The notes: generated from the sequence alone by a model not told the origin. DNA of 55,234 nt from CAZFDT01 sp964518335 (GCA_964518335.1 CAZFDT010000034.1:1-55234); one strand, 5' to 3'. Shown: positions 1 to 8,868, counted from the first letter of the stretch. Numbers and translations are program-made.

Positions 1-55
1 CTGCAGCGTCATCTGCTGGCGAAGATTCCGTCAAGAGTTCTTTTAGGTGCTCTTA
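1..55. repeat. Left copy of 55-bp terminal inverted repeat
   Basis: The first 55 bases are the exact reverse complement of the last 55 bases; the match stops at base 56. An identical length of 55 is the usual k-mer overlap of a de Bruijn assembler, so the contig probably ends inside a longer multicopy element. No gene is visible on it here. Confidence 0.9.
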
Positions 56-160
56 GTATTTTGGCGTGTTTCATTGCGCTAACCCTACAGATGATTACAT
101 TGTACTGCCGGACGGGAGTGTCGAAGTTCGGGAGACATGCAGCCGCGATCAGGATCGGCA

Positions 161-925
161 CTATCTCAGCACGAACAATTCGTTTCGGCAGACCAGATTA
201 CGGCGCAGTGAGTAGTGGTGTGTGGCTGGTGCGTTGGGTGTATTGCTCAGCGGGGTGCGTTGGGCGATGACCGCCTCGGCGTAGTCCCAGCGGTTGAAGA
301 CCAGGTAGGCCAGATCCAGCCGCTCAGCCGTCAATGAACTCGAATGGTTCGTGGCAGGCATCGCGATCGGGCCCGCATCCACCTGCCACGCTTCCTTGTC
401 GTGCGCAACATTAGTGGTTTTAGTGGGATACTCGAGTGTCACCTGTGTTTTGCCATCTTCGTCGGTGTAAGTCGTGCGACCGTTAATCATCGCGCCACTC
501 AGCAGCGCATCACGGAATGCCTCGTAGTTTGAAATCGGCTCAACTTCTCTGGCCCGGATGAGTTTGACATCCAAGCCGATGACTTTCGCGCCCTTGCCGT
601 CGTGCGTGGGCATCACGTCGCCGAACCGGTGCGCGCTGCGCACGTCGTGGTCGCTGTTGGCATGCCGTTTGATCATGACAAACTCGTCGCACGGGGCGGC
701 GATCAGGTTGAACTCGCACACCGGTTCATGGATCAGCCCCGTCGGCACATACATCGCTTCCCCGATGCACGCGACGGTGAGAAAATATGTGCGTGCCTGC
801 CCTTGCGGCGGGCAGAACGTGCAGGCTGCGTCGATCTGAAGCCGCGGCGTGTGATTGACCCGCGTGGTCGAGAAAGTGAGATACGACCGGCCGAAGTCGA
901 CGTCGTGATGCGGGATCGCAGTCAT
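161..925 (-). CDS. Unrecognised 254-residue protein
   Basis: I do not recognise the family. The ATG at 925 is chosen because AAGGA lies six bases upstream; the frame stays open to 1276, but a longer protein would overlap the ThuA-like gene on the other strand. The protein starts MTAIPHHDVDFGRSYLTF, is rich in His and Asp, and has segments such as GEAMYVPTGLIHEP and EFVMIKRHAN that look like a folded soluble domain. No signal peptide or membrane segment is seen, so it is probably cytoplasmic. It is transcribed divergently from the ThuA-like gene, which suggests but does not prove a shared sugar-related role. The C-terminal 40 residues are less protein-like and run towards the contig end. Confidence 0.5.
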   Translation of the reverse strand: MTAIPHHDVDFGRSYLTFSTTRVNHTPRLQIDAACTFCPPQGQARTYFLTVACIGEAMYVPTGLIHEPVCEFNLIAAPCDEFVMIKRHANSDHDVRSAHRFGDVMPTHDGKGAKVIGLDVKLIRAREVEPISNYEAFRDALLSGAMINGRTTYTDEDGKTQVTLEYPTKTTNVAHDKEAWQVDAGPIAMPATNHSSSLTAERLDLAYLVFNRWDYAEAVIAQRTPLSNTPNAPATHHYSLRRNLVCRNELFVLR

Positions 926-1079
926 GAGCAGTCCTTGTGCTAAGTGGACCGGCGCGAAAGAATACCAGCAAGATGTGCCCTTTGTTCGGCTGGAACCGAC
1001 GTAGCCATGTGCGGACAGATGATTCACAAACCGACAGGTGAACGCATACCGTGTGTGCGTGGAATGGCCGAGATCTGGC

Positions 1080-1098
1080 TGAACCTCATCAAGGTTCA
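1080..1098. promoter_or_regulatory. Inverted repeat in divergent intergenic region
   Basis: TGAACCT and AGGTTCA form perfect 7-base arms around a 5-base spacer. A further GTTCAC copy follows at once. The site lies in the 304-base gap (926-1229) between two divergent genes, where an operator is expected. Nothing else stands out in that gap. Confidence 0.3.
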
Positions 1099-1229
1099 CA
1101 TGTTGTTCACAGCGGCCTGACGGGACCGTATCGGTGTCTGAGATGGTATGATTGGTCACGTTCGGGGCGAGGGTCGCGGGACGATCATTTGCGACGAGTA
1201 CCGTGAGACTATTCTGTAGGAGATGACCT

Positions 1230-1892
1230 ATGAGCAAGCGTGCTTTGGTTGTGTTTGGCGGTTGGGACGGCCACACGCCGCGAGAGTCCGCAAGTGTCTT
1301 TGCACCGCTGCTGCGCGACGCAGGGTACGAGGTGGAGACAGTCGAGTCGATGGACGTTTACACCGACGCAGGTAAGATGAGTTCATTCTCACTAGTGTTG
1401 CCGATTTGGACGATGGGCCAGATTTCGGATGAACAAGACCAAGGCCTTCGTGCCGCTGTACGCGAGGGTGTGGGGTTGGCAGGTTTTCACGGAGGCATCA
1501 TCGATGCTTTCCGTAATAACGTGAGTTATCAATGGATGACCGGCGGTCAGTGGGTATCTCATCCCGGTGGGTATATTCCATCTTACACCGTCAAGATCGC
1601 CGACCACTCTCACCCGATCACACACGGCATCCGCGACTTCACGCTACGCGACACTGAGCAATACTGGATGCACGTCGATCCCCAGAATCACATCCTGGCC
1701 AATACAATCTTCACCGGTGAGTACGGCGACACGGATCTATATAAGCACGGCACAGTGATGCCCTATGCGTGGACCAAGAGCTGGGGTAAAGGCAAAGTAT
1801 TCGTTGCTGCGTGGGGGCATACATTCCGGGACTTTGACGTCCCCGAAGCCAAAGAAATCGTTCGTCGCGGCCTGCTGTGGGCATCACGGTGA
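1230..1892 (+). CDS. ThuA-like domain protein
   Basis: This 220-residue protein matches the ThuA (trehalose utilisation) family, which has a class I glutamine amidotransferase-like fold. Visible marks are the N-terminal strand followed by GGWDGHTP (residues 10-17), the FHGGIIDAF turn (86-94), DHSHPITHGIRDF (125-137) and DTEQYWMHVDP (141-151). A GGAG ribosome-binding site ends seven bases before the ATG. The whole chain is a single domain with no signal peptide, so it is cytoplasmic. In planctomycetes such proteins often lie beside Gfo/Idh/MocA oxidoreductases and glycosidases, as here. The biochemical reaction of the family is not settled; a role in handling sugar derivatives is inference. 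Confidence 0.85.
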   Translation: MSKRALVVFGGWDGHTPRESASVFAPLLRDAGYEVETVESMDVYTDAGKMSSFSLVLPIWTMGQISDEQDQGLRAAVREGVGLAGFHGGIIDAFRNNVSYQWMTGGQWVSHPGGYIPSYTVKIADHSHPITHGIRDFTLRDTEQYWMHVDPQNHILANTIFTGEYGDTDLYKHGTVMPYAWTKSWGKGKVFVAAWGHTFRDFDVPEAKEIVRRGLLWASR

Positions 1893-2120
1893 TGCTCGAT
1901 CTTGACTATGGGAATCATTGATTCTACTGGCCAACAGCGAAATGAATATTCCAGCAGGAGGCAGGATCAGAACAAGCGGACTTAGCCGTTCATCCAAAGA
2001 CGTGTTAATCGTTTGCACACATGGTCGATTGCGAGCGAATCGTCGGCGTTGTGGTCCGCACGACGCGCTGTCGTCGGGCTTCGGGTTCCGGCCATCAGTA
2101 GCATGGGTGCTGCAATAGCG

Positions 2121-2136
2121 CACATTTTCGAATGTG
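2121..2136. terminator. Hairpin with TTCG loop, possible terminator
   Basis: CACATT and AATGTG pair perfectly around a TTCG tetraloop, just beyond the stop codon of the minus-strand glycosidase gene. There is no run of T after it in either direction, so an intrinsic terminator is only a possibility. The rest of 1893-2144 shows no gene. Confidence 0.3.
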
Positions 2137-2144
2137 GCGAATTG

Positions 2145-3806
2145 TCAGCCATTCTTCCGCGCCACTGGGGCGCGCACATAAGGCAGGGTTTGGTCGTTCA
2201 CCCGATAGATGCGGTTGAGTTCATCGAATGCATCCAGACAATTTGCATCAGGCACGCCATCGTTGGTCTTAAGTTCACTGTCGAGGAGCGAGCGCAGGAA
2301 CAGTATGCGCCATCGCCACGACAGACGCGCCCATGCTGGCAGTGTCGCATCAACTCCTTGCATCGTTGCGTATGCTTCTTCCGCTCCTGGATCAGTCTGG
2401 GGTACGGAACCTTTGGACGGAAACCAGCCTGCGGGAATATCGGTTCCCTCCAACTCTCCCGGCCACCAGCGAAAATGGTGGTTCCGCTCCAGCGTGCGAA
2501 TGACGCCGCTTACCGCTTCCACCGCATCCGGTGAAAACTCATAGGCAATGTAGTGGCTGAGAATCTCCTGCACGGATGCGGCCGGATTCCAATAGAGCTG
2601 TATCCATAGAACTTTGTTCATATCCTCAAAAAGTCCTTCCGAATATGGGAATCCGCCGGAAAGAAAAACGCGATTTGCCTGCCACTGGTCGTGGAAACGC
2701 TGTGGTTGAGGATTGGCACCGAAGCCACCCCATGGAAACATTCCTTCCATGCTGATCTCTGGAAAGCCGATCACGGGTTTGCCCAGTGCCGCACCCTCCT
2801 CCAGGGGGGCTGGATAGCTTGTGAAGGTCGCAGGGATGACGTGATTCTCCATCATCAGTGAGTCAGCCATATCGGGCCGCTTGCGCAGAAGGGGCGCGGC
2901 TTCCTGCCATTCGCCCGCGTCGAAGTCCCATGTGGAGAAAATGACCTTGACCCCGGGCAACTTCCGACGCGCCAGTTCACCCACCGCGTCGACGCAACGG
3001 ACAAAACCCCTTGATCCCCACGGGCGACACTTGTCGCAGGCGCAGCCGCCTTGATCGTATGGCCACAAGGTCACATAGGTCGGCGACAGATCGCCAACCC
3101 AGTCGAAGTACTTGCCGAGTATTCCGAGAATGTATCCCATCCCGTCGGAACTGGCGGGGCAGACCGACATGTCATAGGAAGCACCGCGCCCATCACCCGG
3201 CAAGGCGCGCAGTTCCACAGGACTGTTGGCATACGCTTCGTTCCCGATAACCAGCAATGCGATATCCATGCCCACGCGCTTGGCCGCCTCCATGATTCGA
3301 CGCAGACGAAGCCGAAAGGCAACTGCATCGGGATCGTCAAACCCGTTGAAGTGGTGCATGTCGTACCAGACCTGCAGCGTATTCATCCCCCAGAGCGCCA
3401 ACTCTTCCACGTAGCGTTCGACTTCGTCCAACGGAGCATTCTGGTAGTAGTTGTAAAAGTGCGTGGCGAAATAGATGCCCCGAATCGGCTTTTCAGGTCG
3501 CGACGAGCCTCGCCAATGGCTGGGCGTGAATACACCCGGGCCATACCGTGAAGTTCGAAGCAGTTGCCCTGCTCCGTAAAGTACACCTCGCTCGTCGTGT
3601 CCGACGATCCTGATCCGACCTTCTGCGCCATCGGTGATTACAAAGCTTTCCGGCCCGATCCCGGGTTCGACGGCCAGTTCGATGATCGGTGACTTCGAAT
3701 GCTGGCGAGTCACGCCGTCGCCGCATCGCCGTTCGATCTCAAGCCGGATGATCCGAGCAATCCTGAACAGCACCTCAGACGATTCCTTTGGAAGAATCAC
3801 ATTCAT
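2145..3806 (-). CDS. Glycoside hydrolase-like protein (GH20b/GH67N N-domain plus TIM barrel)
   Basis: The 553-residue protein has an N-terminal alpha/beta domain (about 1-100) like that found before GH20, GH67 and DUF4838 catalytic domains, ending in DERGVLYGAGQLLR. A TIM barrel then starts at RGIYFATHF and continues through ALWGMNTLQVWYDM and the Cys-rich loop WPYDQGGCACDKC. Many aromatic residues (WDFDAGEW, FPWGGF, FRWWPGE) suit a carbohydrate cleft. No signal peptide is seen, so it would act on imported oligosaccharides. A LacI-type palindrome lies 11-22 bases upstream of its start. It is divergent from the transporter gene and probably co-regulated with it. The exact glycosidase family is not certain. 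Confidence 0.7.
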   Translation of the reverse strand: MNVILPKESSEVLFRIARIIRLEIERRCGDGVTRQHSKSPIIELAVEPGIGPESFVITDGAEGRIRIVGHDERGVLYGAGQLLRTSRYGPGVFTPSHWRGSSRPEKPIRGIYFATHFYNYYQNAPLDEVERYVEELALWGMNTLQVWYDMHHFNGFDDPDAVAFRLRLRRIMEAAKRVGMDIALLVIGNEAYANSPVELRALPGDGRGASYDMSVCPASSDGMGYILGILGKYFDWVGDLSPTYVTLWPYDQGGCACDKCRPWGSRGFVRCVDAVGELARRKLPGVKVIFSTWDFDAGEWQEAAPLLRKRPDMADSLMMENHVIPATFTSYPAPLEEGAALGKPVIGFPEISMEGMFPWGGFGANPQPQRFHDQWQANRVFLSGGFPYSEGLFEDMNKVLWIQLYWNPAASVQEILSHYIAYEFSPDAVEAVSGVIRTLERNHHFRWWPGELEGTDIPAGWFPSKGSVPQTDPGAEEAYATMQGVDATLPAWARLSWRWRILFLRSLLDSELKTNDGVPDANCLDAFDELNRIYRVNDQTLPYVRAPVARKNG

Positions 3807-3816
3807 AGGCCTAACC

Positions 3817-3828
3817 GTAACCGCTTAC
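3817..3828. promoter_or_regulatory. LacI-type operator candidate
   Basis: GTAACCGCTTAC is an inverted repeat with perfect GTAA/TTAC arms and a central CG, the form typical of LacI-family operators. It sits just upstream of the minus-strand glycosidase start codon, in a position where a bound repressor would block early elongation or initiation. Confidence 0.4.
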
Positions 3829-3941
3829 CGCTTTTTTTCAACAGAATGTTCACCCTTTGACCATCTGCTTTGAGCCAGTCACCGCGGTGGATCCAGTGTC
3901 CTGCACACATTCGCGCTGCCCGTATCTGCCACGCGGAATCA

Positions 3942-3954
3942 GCTCTTCCGATCT
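3942..3954. other. Exact 13-base match to Illumina adapter core
   Basis: GCTCTTCCGATCT is the reverse complement of the universal adapter core AGATCGGAAGAGC. The flanking bases do not extend the adapter match, so it may be chance, but it may also mark an assembly joint. Confidence 0.6.
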
Positions 3955-3979
3955 GTCGCCGCTTGCTCAACCTCGGCGA

Positions 3980-4006
3980 TTGACAGTGCCACGGCGGTGG
4001 TATACT
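3980..4006 (+). promoter_or_regulatory. Sigma-70-like promoter candidate for the transporter gene
   Basis: TTGACA at 3980-3985 and TATACT at 4001-4006 are close to consensus -35 and -10 boxes. The spacer is 15 bases, shorter than the best 17, so activity may be weak or need an activator. Confidence 0.35.
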
Positions 4007-4273
4007 GCTTCGGATATGGAACGGGGACGGTCCTCGGGTTTCGGGGATTCGCCGATGCTAGTCGATATCGTGTCACAAGCGGAGGCAATGAGCGTATCGC
4101 GGGGCACCATGAGGATGACGGTTTCCTTGAATGAATGCACGACAACGTTTCTACGTTGACATTACGGTTGCACACGCGGAAGCAGCTTCTTCCTATAAGT
4201 TTCCGATGCGAAATTCAGAACGCCTTTATCTCGCTATGTGGGCAAACAAGATCATTAACCATTCAATTCTGGA

Positions 4274-5833
4274 TTGACTCACTTGCTAGTCCTGTTTGAC
4301 TGGATCGTAATCGCCCTCTATCTGGCAGTGACAGTGGCCTTGGGCCTGTGGTACGGCGGCAAGCAGGATGACACCGAGGACTACTTCACTGGAGGCGGGA
4401 GCATGTCGAGTCGGTTCCAGGCGCTCTTGGTGGGCCTGAGCATCGCCGCAACGCTTTTTTCTGGCATCAGTTTCCTGGCATACCCGAGCATCGTCTACCA
4501 ACACGGGCTGGCCGTCATGGTCGGCATGGTCAGCTTCCCACTATGCTGGGTCTTCATGCGCTTCTTCTTGATCAAGCGCTACATGGCAATGTCGCACGTC
4601 GAGCCGTATCGGGTGGTTGAGGACCGTTTCGGCGTCGGGGTACGCAGCGTCACAGCGGGGATGTTTCTCCTGCTGCGCATCGGCTGGATGTCCGCTCTGA
4701 TCTACGCTCCCACCGTCGCAATCCTTGGCGCGGGCGACATCCATGGTGACACGTGGTTCTGGGCCATCGCACTGACCATCGGCCTGACCAGCACCGTCTA
4801 CACCACACTCGGTGGCATCCGTGGCGTCATCGTCACCGATGCACTGCAGTTCGTCGTCATCTTCGGGGCCTTGGTACTGGTTGTGGTTGTGGCCTACTTG
4901 CGGTTGCCGGTGTCGCTTGCAGAGGGGTGGGCGACGCTGGGCGAGTCGGGCCGATTACAGATCTTGAATTGGTCACTGAACCCGACACGGCCCTTCACGG
5001 TGTGGAGTATGGTGATCGGCATGACGGTGGCCAACCTCGCGGCGTACCTGGCGGATCAGATGTCGCTGCAACGTTATCTGTCATGTGGTGATACAGAGGC
5101 CGCGGGCAGATCGTTCACCGTGAACATCTTAGGTGCGGGTGCAGTCGTGTTTATGCTGGCCATCACGGGCTTGGGTCTTTGCATGTGGTACGCGGTGCAG
5201 CCTGATGCCGTCACGCCAACCAACCCCGATCAGCTTTTTCCCAGATTCGTCGCAATGGAACTGCCCGTAGGTGTAACGGGTCTGGTCCTCGCCGCGATCC
5301 TCGCGGCAACAATGAGCAGCATGACCAGCGGTATTAACACACTCTCGGCCACCGTCACCTTCGACTTTCGCGCCCGGTTCGGCCGTCCAATGACTTCGCG
5401 TCAGCAACTGCGCTATGCCAAGGTCACCAGTCTGCTGGTGGGCGTACTTGCTACCTGTTTCGCGGGGCTGGTGGGGAAACTGGGCGACATCTTCTCAATC
5501 ACGCAGACGCTGCTAGGCGTGTTTCTCGGACCCCTGCTGGGCTGCATCCTTTTCACGCTGCTGCGGGTCAACGTCCGTCCCGGTGCACTAATCGTGGCGA
5601 TGTTGCTTGGCTGCGCCGCAGGTTGGTGCGTGACGTTCAGCGATGCGCACAGCCTCTGGGTGGCACCCACGGCGCTGCTGGTGACGCTCATCGTCGCGCC
5701 GCTACTCTCGCCATTCTTCCCCGCCATGCTCCAGCCATCACAACAACCCCTGAACCGTCTTGGACAACCCGACGACCGGCGTGACGACAGTGATCACCGC
5801 AAAGGCACTCGCAAGGCAAGTCGCCTGAAATGA
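4274..5833 (+). CDS. Sodium:solute symporter family (SSS) transporter
   Basis: The 519-residue protein is an inner-membrane sodium:solute symporter of the SSS family. It begins with a hydrophobic helix, then DTEDYFTGGGSMSS, the usual SSS loop after the first helix. About thirteen hydrophobic segments follow. The segment LAAILAATMSSMTSGINTLS near residue 345 corresponds to the sodium-binding helix 8 of the family. The hydrophilic C-terminal tail (QPDDRRDDSDHRKGTRK) is cytoplasmic. The start is a TTG with no clear ribosome-binding site; nearby in-frame alternatives differ by a few residues. Its setting between a glycosidase and an oxidoreductase suggests import of a monosaccharide or sugar acid, but the substrate cannot be read from the sequence. 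Confidence 0.88.
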   Translation: MTHLLVLFDWIVIALYLAVTVALGLWYGGKQDDTEDYFTGGGSMSSRFQALLVGLSIAATLFSGISFLAYPSIVYQHGLAVMVGMVSFPLCWVFMRFFLIKRYMAMSHVEPYRVVEDRFGVGVRSVTAGMFLLLRIGWMSALIYAPTVAILGAGDIHGDTWFWAIALTIGLTSTVYTTLGGIRGVIVTDALQFVVIFGALVLVVVVAYLRLPVSLAEGWATLGESGRLQILNWSLNPTRPFTVWSMVIGMTVANLAAYLADQMSLQRYLSCGDTEAAGRSFTVNILGAGAVVFMLAITGLGLCMWYAVQPDAVTPTNPDQLFPRFVAMELPVGVTGLVLAAILAATMSSMTSGINTLSATVTFDFRARFGRPMTSRQQLRYAKVTSLLVGVLATCFAGLVGKLGDIFSITQTLLGVFLGPLLGCILFTLLRVNVRPGALIVAMLLGCAAGWCVTFSDAHSLWVAPTALLVTLIVAPLLSPFFPAMLQPSQQPLNRLGQPDDRRDDSDHRKGTRKASRLK

Positions 5834-5957
5834 TGAAAGATGCAGATGTGCCACGGGGCATGAATCCATGAAACACACATCACAGACATCGCACACCTGA
5901 CCACAGACCTGTGATCCCTCGGTAAACCACCTGCAAACGTAGCAGACCCATTGAGCC

Positions 5958-6959
5958 ATGAATCACGCCAAACCCCGCATCCTTGTCGTGGGCGCCGGCT
6001 CGATCGGTGAGCGGCACATCCGCTGCTTCCTCCAGACCGGCCGCGCCGAGCTTGTTGTCTGCGAACCCAGTTCCCCGGTCCTGCATAGCGTATGCAGCCG
6101 TTACGAACTCGCCGGCGCATTTAGTCGACTCGATGACGCCCTGCAAGCGATTCGACTCGACGCCGCGCTCATCGCCACCCCAGCGCATACGCACCTGCAC
6201 CTGGCGCAGCGCTGCGCAGCGCGTGGCCTGCATCTGCTTATCGAGAAGCCACTGGCCATCAATCTAGACGGCATTGACGAACTGCGCCAGACGCTCGACG
6301 CCCACCACCGCATCGCCGCGGTCGCCTACGTCTGGCGGTGCAACCCGGTCTGGGCCACGCTCCGGGAGCAGCTCGTGGCTCAGCGCTGGGGTTTGCCGCT
6401 GCAGTTGGCTTTCTACTGTGGGCAGCACTTCCCCGCCTACCGCCCCGCCTATCGCGACATCTATTACAACAGCCGCAAAACCGGTGGTGGCGCGATTCTC
6501 GATGCGATGTCACACGGTCTGAATCTGGGCGAATGGCTCGCCGGGCCGATCACGCAGGTGATAGCCGACGCCGATCACCTCGCGCTGCCTGGCGTCACTG
6601 TCGAAGACACCGTTCACGTCCTGGCTCGTCACGGCAAGGCCATGGCGAGCTACTGCCTGAACCAGCACCAGCACCCCAACGAGTGTGCCGTGCAGATCGT
6701 CTGCACTCAGGGCACTGTGCGAGCCCAACTGCCCAACGCTCACATAACTTGGAGGACAAGTCCAGACGGCCTCGAGGAAGAGCAAAGCCTTGGCCACATC
6801 GACCGCGACACACCCTTTGTCAACCAGGCGCACAACTTCCTTGATGTGATCGAATTCGACGCAAAGCCCCTGTGCAGCCTCGCCGAAGGCCTACAAACGC
6901 AGCGCGTCGTCAACCAGGTACTGGCGTCCGCGGATTCGCCACCGTGGCGCATGATATAA
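5958..6959 (+). CDS. Gfo/Idh/MocA family oxidoreductase
   Basis: The 333-residue protein has the Rossmann NAD(P)-binding motif GAGSIG at residues 12-17 and the EKPLA motif at 96-100, which places the catalytic lysine of this family. The C-terminal half begins around GQHFPAYRPAYRDIYY and continues with GGGAILDAMSHGLN, the usual substrate domain. No signal peptide is present, so it is cytoplasmic. It follows the transporter gene by 124 bases on the same strand, and oxidation of the imported sugar is a fair inference. Unlike the two other members of this family in the window, it lacks the inserted cysteine cluster. Confidence 0.9.
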   Translation: MNHAKPRILVVGAGSIGERHIRCFLQTGRAELVVCEPSSPVLHSVCSRYELAGAFSRLDDALQAIRLDAALIATPAHTHLHLAQRCAARGLHLLIEKPLAINLDGIDELRQTLDAHHRIAAVAYVWRCNPVWATLREQLVAQRWGLPLQLAFYCGQHFPAYRPAYRDIYYNSRKTGGGAILDAMSHGLNLGEWLAGPITQVIADADHLALPGVTVEDTVHVLARHGKAMASYCLNQHQHPNECAVQIVCTQGTVRAQLPNAHITWRTSPDGLEEEQSLGHIDRDTPFVNQAHNFLDVIEFDAKPLCSLAEGLQTQRVVNQVLASADSPPWRMI

Positions 6960-7030
6960 ACCTGCAATTCTGTAGCGGCCCACCGGCTTGTCACCTCGAT
7001 CCCTTTACAGTCAACCGCCTTACTACTGGT

Positions 7031-7064
7031 CGCCGCCTCATATTGCGCCACATGTGAGGCGGCG
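7031..7064. terminator. Strong hairpin downstream of oxidoreductase gene
   Basis: CGCCGCCTCA and TGAGGCGGCG form a perfect 10-base stem with a 14-base loop, 72 bases past the oxidoreductase stop codon. No T run follows, so it could be a factor-dependent terminator or processing hairpin. The rest of 6960-7200 holds no gene I can support. Confidence 0.4.
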
Positions 7065-7200
7065 GAAATAGCGATAAAAACAGCGGTCATGTTGGTGCCG
7101 GCCGTGTATGTCAGCCATGATTGCCCTGCTTCATATGTTGCGCACCGTTTGGCGGGGACCACTAGCCCGCATTTCTCACCGTTGATTTGAAAGAGGCCGG

Positions 7201-8250
7201 TCAAGTCCCCGTCCTGCTGTAAATTGATGAAGGGGCGGAAGTCTGCACGGCGGACTGGTGCTGCTGGTTGAACGCTTGGTCGAGTTCCTTTCGGATGGCA
7301 TCGAGTTGCTGATGTTCGAAGGCGGTCATCTTGACGCCGCGCCATTTGGCCGAGGCGCGGATCACGGCGGCGAACATGAGCTTAAGCAGCGGGCGTTCGC
7401 CGAAGGCGTGGGGGATGACCTTGGTGCGGCGGCGTTCCTCGCCGAAGAGCCGTTCGAGCAGATTGGTGGTGCGGATGGCCTTGCGATGCTCGAGCGGGAA
7501 GCGCAGGTGGGCGATGCAGGCCTCGAAGTCGTCCTGGAAGCACGCGACCGCCGCCGGCAGTGACTTGTCGAACTTCTCGATCACGCCCTCGCGCAGCGAC
7601 CGGGCCACTGCGGCGGACGGGGCCTGATAGCAGGCCCGGGCGTGCTCGCGGAAGTCGGGCCACAGCTCTTCGGGCACCTTATCCTGCAGGTTGCGCATCT
7701 TGTGAGCCAGGCAGCGCTGACGCTCGGACCGCGGCAGCACCTGCTCGACGGCCTTGATCAGGCCGCCGGCGCCGTCGGTCGTGGTCAGCAGCGGGTCGCG
7801 CAGGCCGCGACGCTTGAGGTCCTGCAGGAACTCGACGACGCACGAACTGTCCTCCTTCGTGCCCGGCGTCAACGCGAGCAGATGCTTCTTGCCCTGCAGA
7901 TCAATGCCCCAGGCACACAGCACCGCGTCCTTCTTCTGCCCGGGATGCAGCCGCTCGGCCACGCCGTCGAGGAAGAGATAGACGATCTCGAACTCTGACA
8001 GATCCCGCGTGGCGAACGCTTCGTACTCCGCCCAAAGCTGCTCGGTCACCTGGCTCACCGCCGACCGCGACAGCAGCGGCTTGCCCTGAGCGTCGCGCGT
8101 GGCGTCCTCAATATCGCGCGTGCTCAGGCCGCGGGCGTACATCTCGGTGGCCAGACGCTTCAGCTCGTCGCTTCGGACTTCGAGCGCCGCACGCAGCGGC
8201 GAGGCGAACGGCTGCGGCGTGGCCCGCACCTGCGGCGTGGCGTAGTCCAC
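7201..8250 (-). CDS. IS256 (Mutator) family transposase, probably 5'-truncated
   Basis: The protein matches the catalytic part of IS256-family transposases: EMYARGLSTRDIEDATRD, then YLFLDGV with the first catalytic Asp, TTTDGAGGL with the second, and NLLERLFGEERRRTKVIP with the catalytic Glu. Family members usually run to about 400 residues and start with a domain of about 80-100 residues that is missing here. The frame is open upstream only to a TGA near 8320, covering sixteen further codons without an ATG. The GTG at 8250 is therefore a nominal start, and the gene is probably an inactive remnant even though the DDE residues are intact. I could not identify the element's terminal inverted repeats with confidence. 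Confidence 0.85.
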   Translation of the reverse strand: MDYATPQVRATPQPFASPLRAALEVRSDELKRLATEMYARGLSTRDIEDATRDAQGKPLLSRSAVSQVTEQLWAEYEAFATRDLSEFEIVYLFLDGVAERLHPGQKKDAVLCAWGIDLQGKKHLLALTPGTKEDSSCVVEFLQDLKRRGLRDPLLTTTDGAGGLIKAVEQVLPRSERQRCLAHKMRNLQDKVPEELWPDFREHARACYQAPSAAVARSLREGVIEKFDKSLPAAVACFQDDFEACIAHLRFPLEHRKAIRTTNLLERLFGEERRRTKVIPHAFGERPLLKLMFAAVIRASAKWRGVKMTAFEHQQLDAIRKELDQAFNQQHQSAVQTSAPSSIYSRTGT

Positions 8251-8444
8251 CCAGCCGCTCGCCGCACGCCACGCTCCCGACCGGTTCTGTACCGGCTCAG
8301 ACAGCGGATCGGCACTGGGTCACTGGAAGATCCGTCCCACGTTGAAATGCTCATGAAGTGGCAGGCGGCCTGAGACTGGGTTGCAGGCACACGATCCAAC
8401 CTTAGGGTTGACAACAAGCGTGAGTATCCAGGTCAAGTGTTTGA

Positions 8445-8456
8445 CAACCATGGTTG
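8445..8456. promoter_or_regulatory. Perfect palindrome, possible operator
   Basis: CAACCATGGTTG is a perfect 12-base palindrome about 410 bases upstream of the GH116 gene. TTGAC sits directly before it. Its regulator is unknown. Confidence 0.3.
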
Positions 8457-8673
8457 GCCGCGGGGGTCCGATCAGGTCGCGAAATAGAGTTTTCCGCGGC
8501 ACGCCAACGTTACATCGGGCTGTATTTCACGCTCCCATGCCAATCGCTGCAGTGGATGACCATCCAGTGCGCGCGATTGTTCGAGAGGAATCATCTCGAT
8601 GAGGGTTGTGTACGGGGAGCTCGCGGCGTGGCACAAGCCGGGCGGCCGCATAACGGCGGGGAGGCGCACAATA

Positions 8674-8690
8674 TTAAGCATCATGCTAAA
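8674..8690. promoter_or_regulatory. Imperfect palindrome, possible operator
   Basis: TTAAGCAT and ATGCTAAA form near-perfect arms around a single base within an AT-rich patch 180 bases upstream of the GH116 start. A TATTAG box follows directly and could serve as a -10 element. Confidence 0.3.
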
Positions 8691-8868
8691 GTATTAGACC
8701 TGCCCGCCACCCGGAGAGTATGACGGTGCTCAACATTGCTCCGCGAGTCGCCGGTTCGCGCGTCAACCCGCCTTCCGCTTCAGCAACCGTGAGGTTGCCC
8801 CTCGTGATCGCCAGCAACGCCCGGGCAACACCCTCGACACCCGGCGAATCGACGTGGAGCCCCTGCTC

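Larger units (their letters stand above)
3807..4273. other. Divergent control region between glycosidase and transporter genes
   Basis: These 467 bases hold no convincing gene. They contain a LacI-type palindrome at 3817-3828, a T7 run at 3832-3838, a second palindrome CACCGCGGTG at 3880-3889, an exact copy of the Illumina adapter core at 3942-3954, and a promoter-like pair at 3980-4006. The leader between that promoter and the transporter start would be about 260 bases. Confidence 0.5.
8293..8868. other. Control region upstream of the GH116 operon
   Basis: No gene is supported here. The stretch lies between the truncated transposase and the GH116 start and carries two palindromes, at 8445-8456 and 8674-8690, which are listed separately. 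Short open frames in it lack ribosome-binding sites and resemble nothing I know. Confidence 0.4.

Noticed and set aside
3880..3889. CACCGCGGTG followed by GGATCC, resembling a cloning-vector polylinker
   Set aside because: Only a short palindrome agrees and no other vector sequence follows; it is more likely a natural palindrome.
6740..7345. A 201-codon minus-strand open frame bridging the oxidoreductase and transposase genes
   Set aside because: Both its ends are shadows of those genes, and the middle shows no recognisable domain or start signal.
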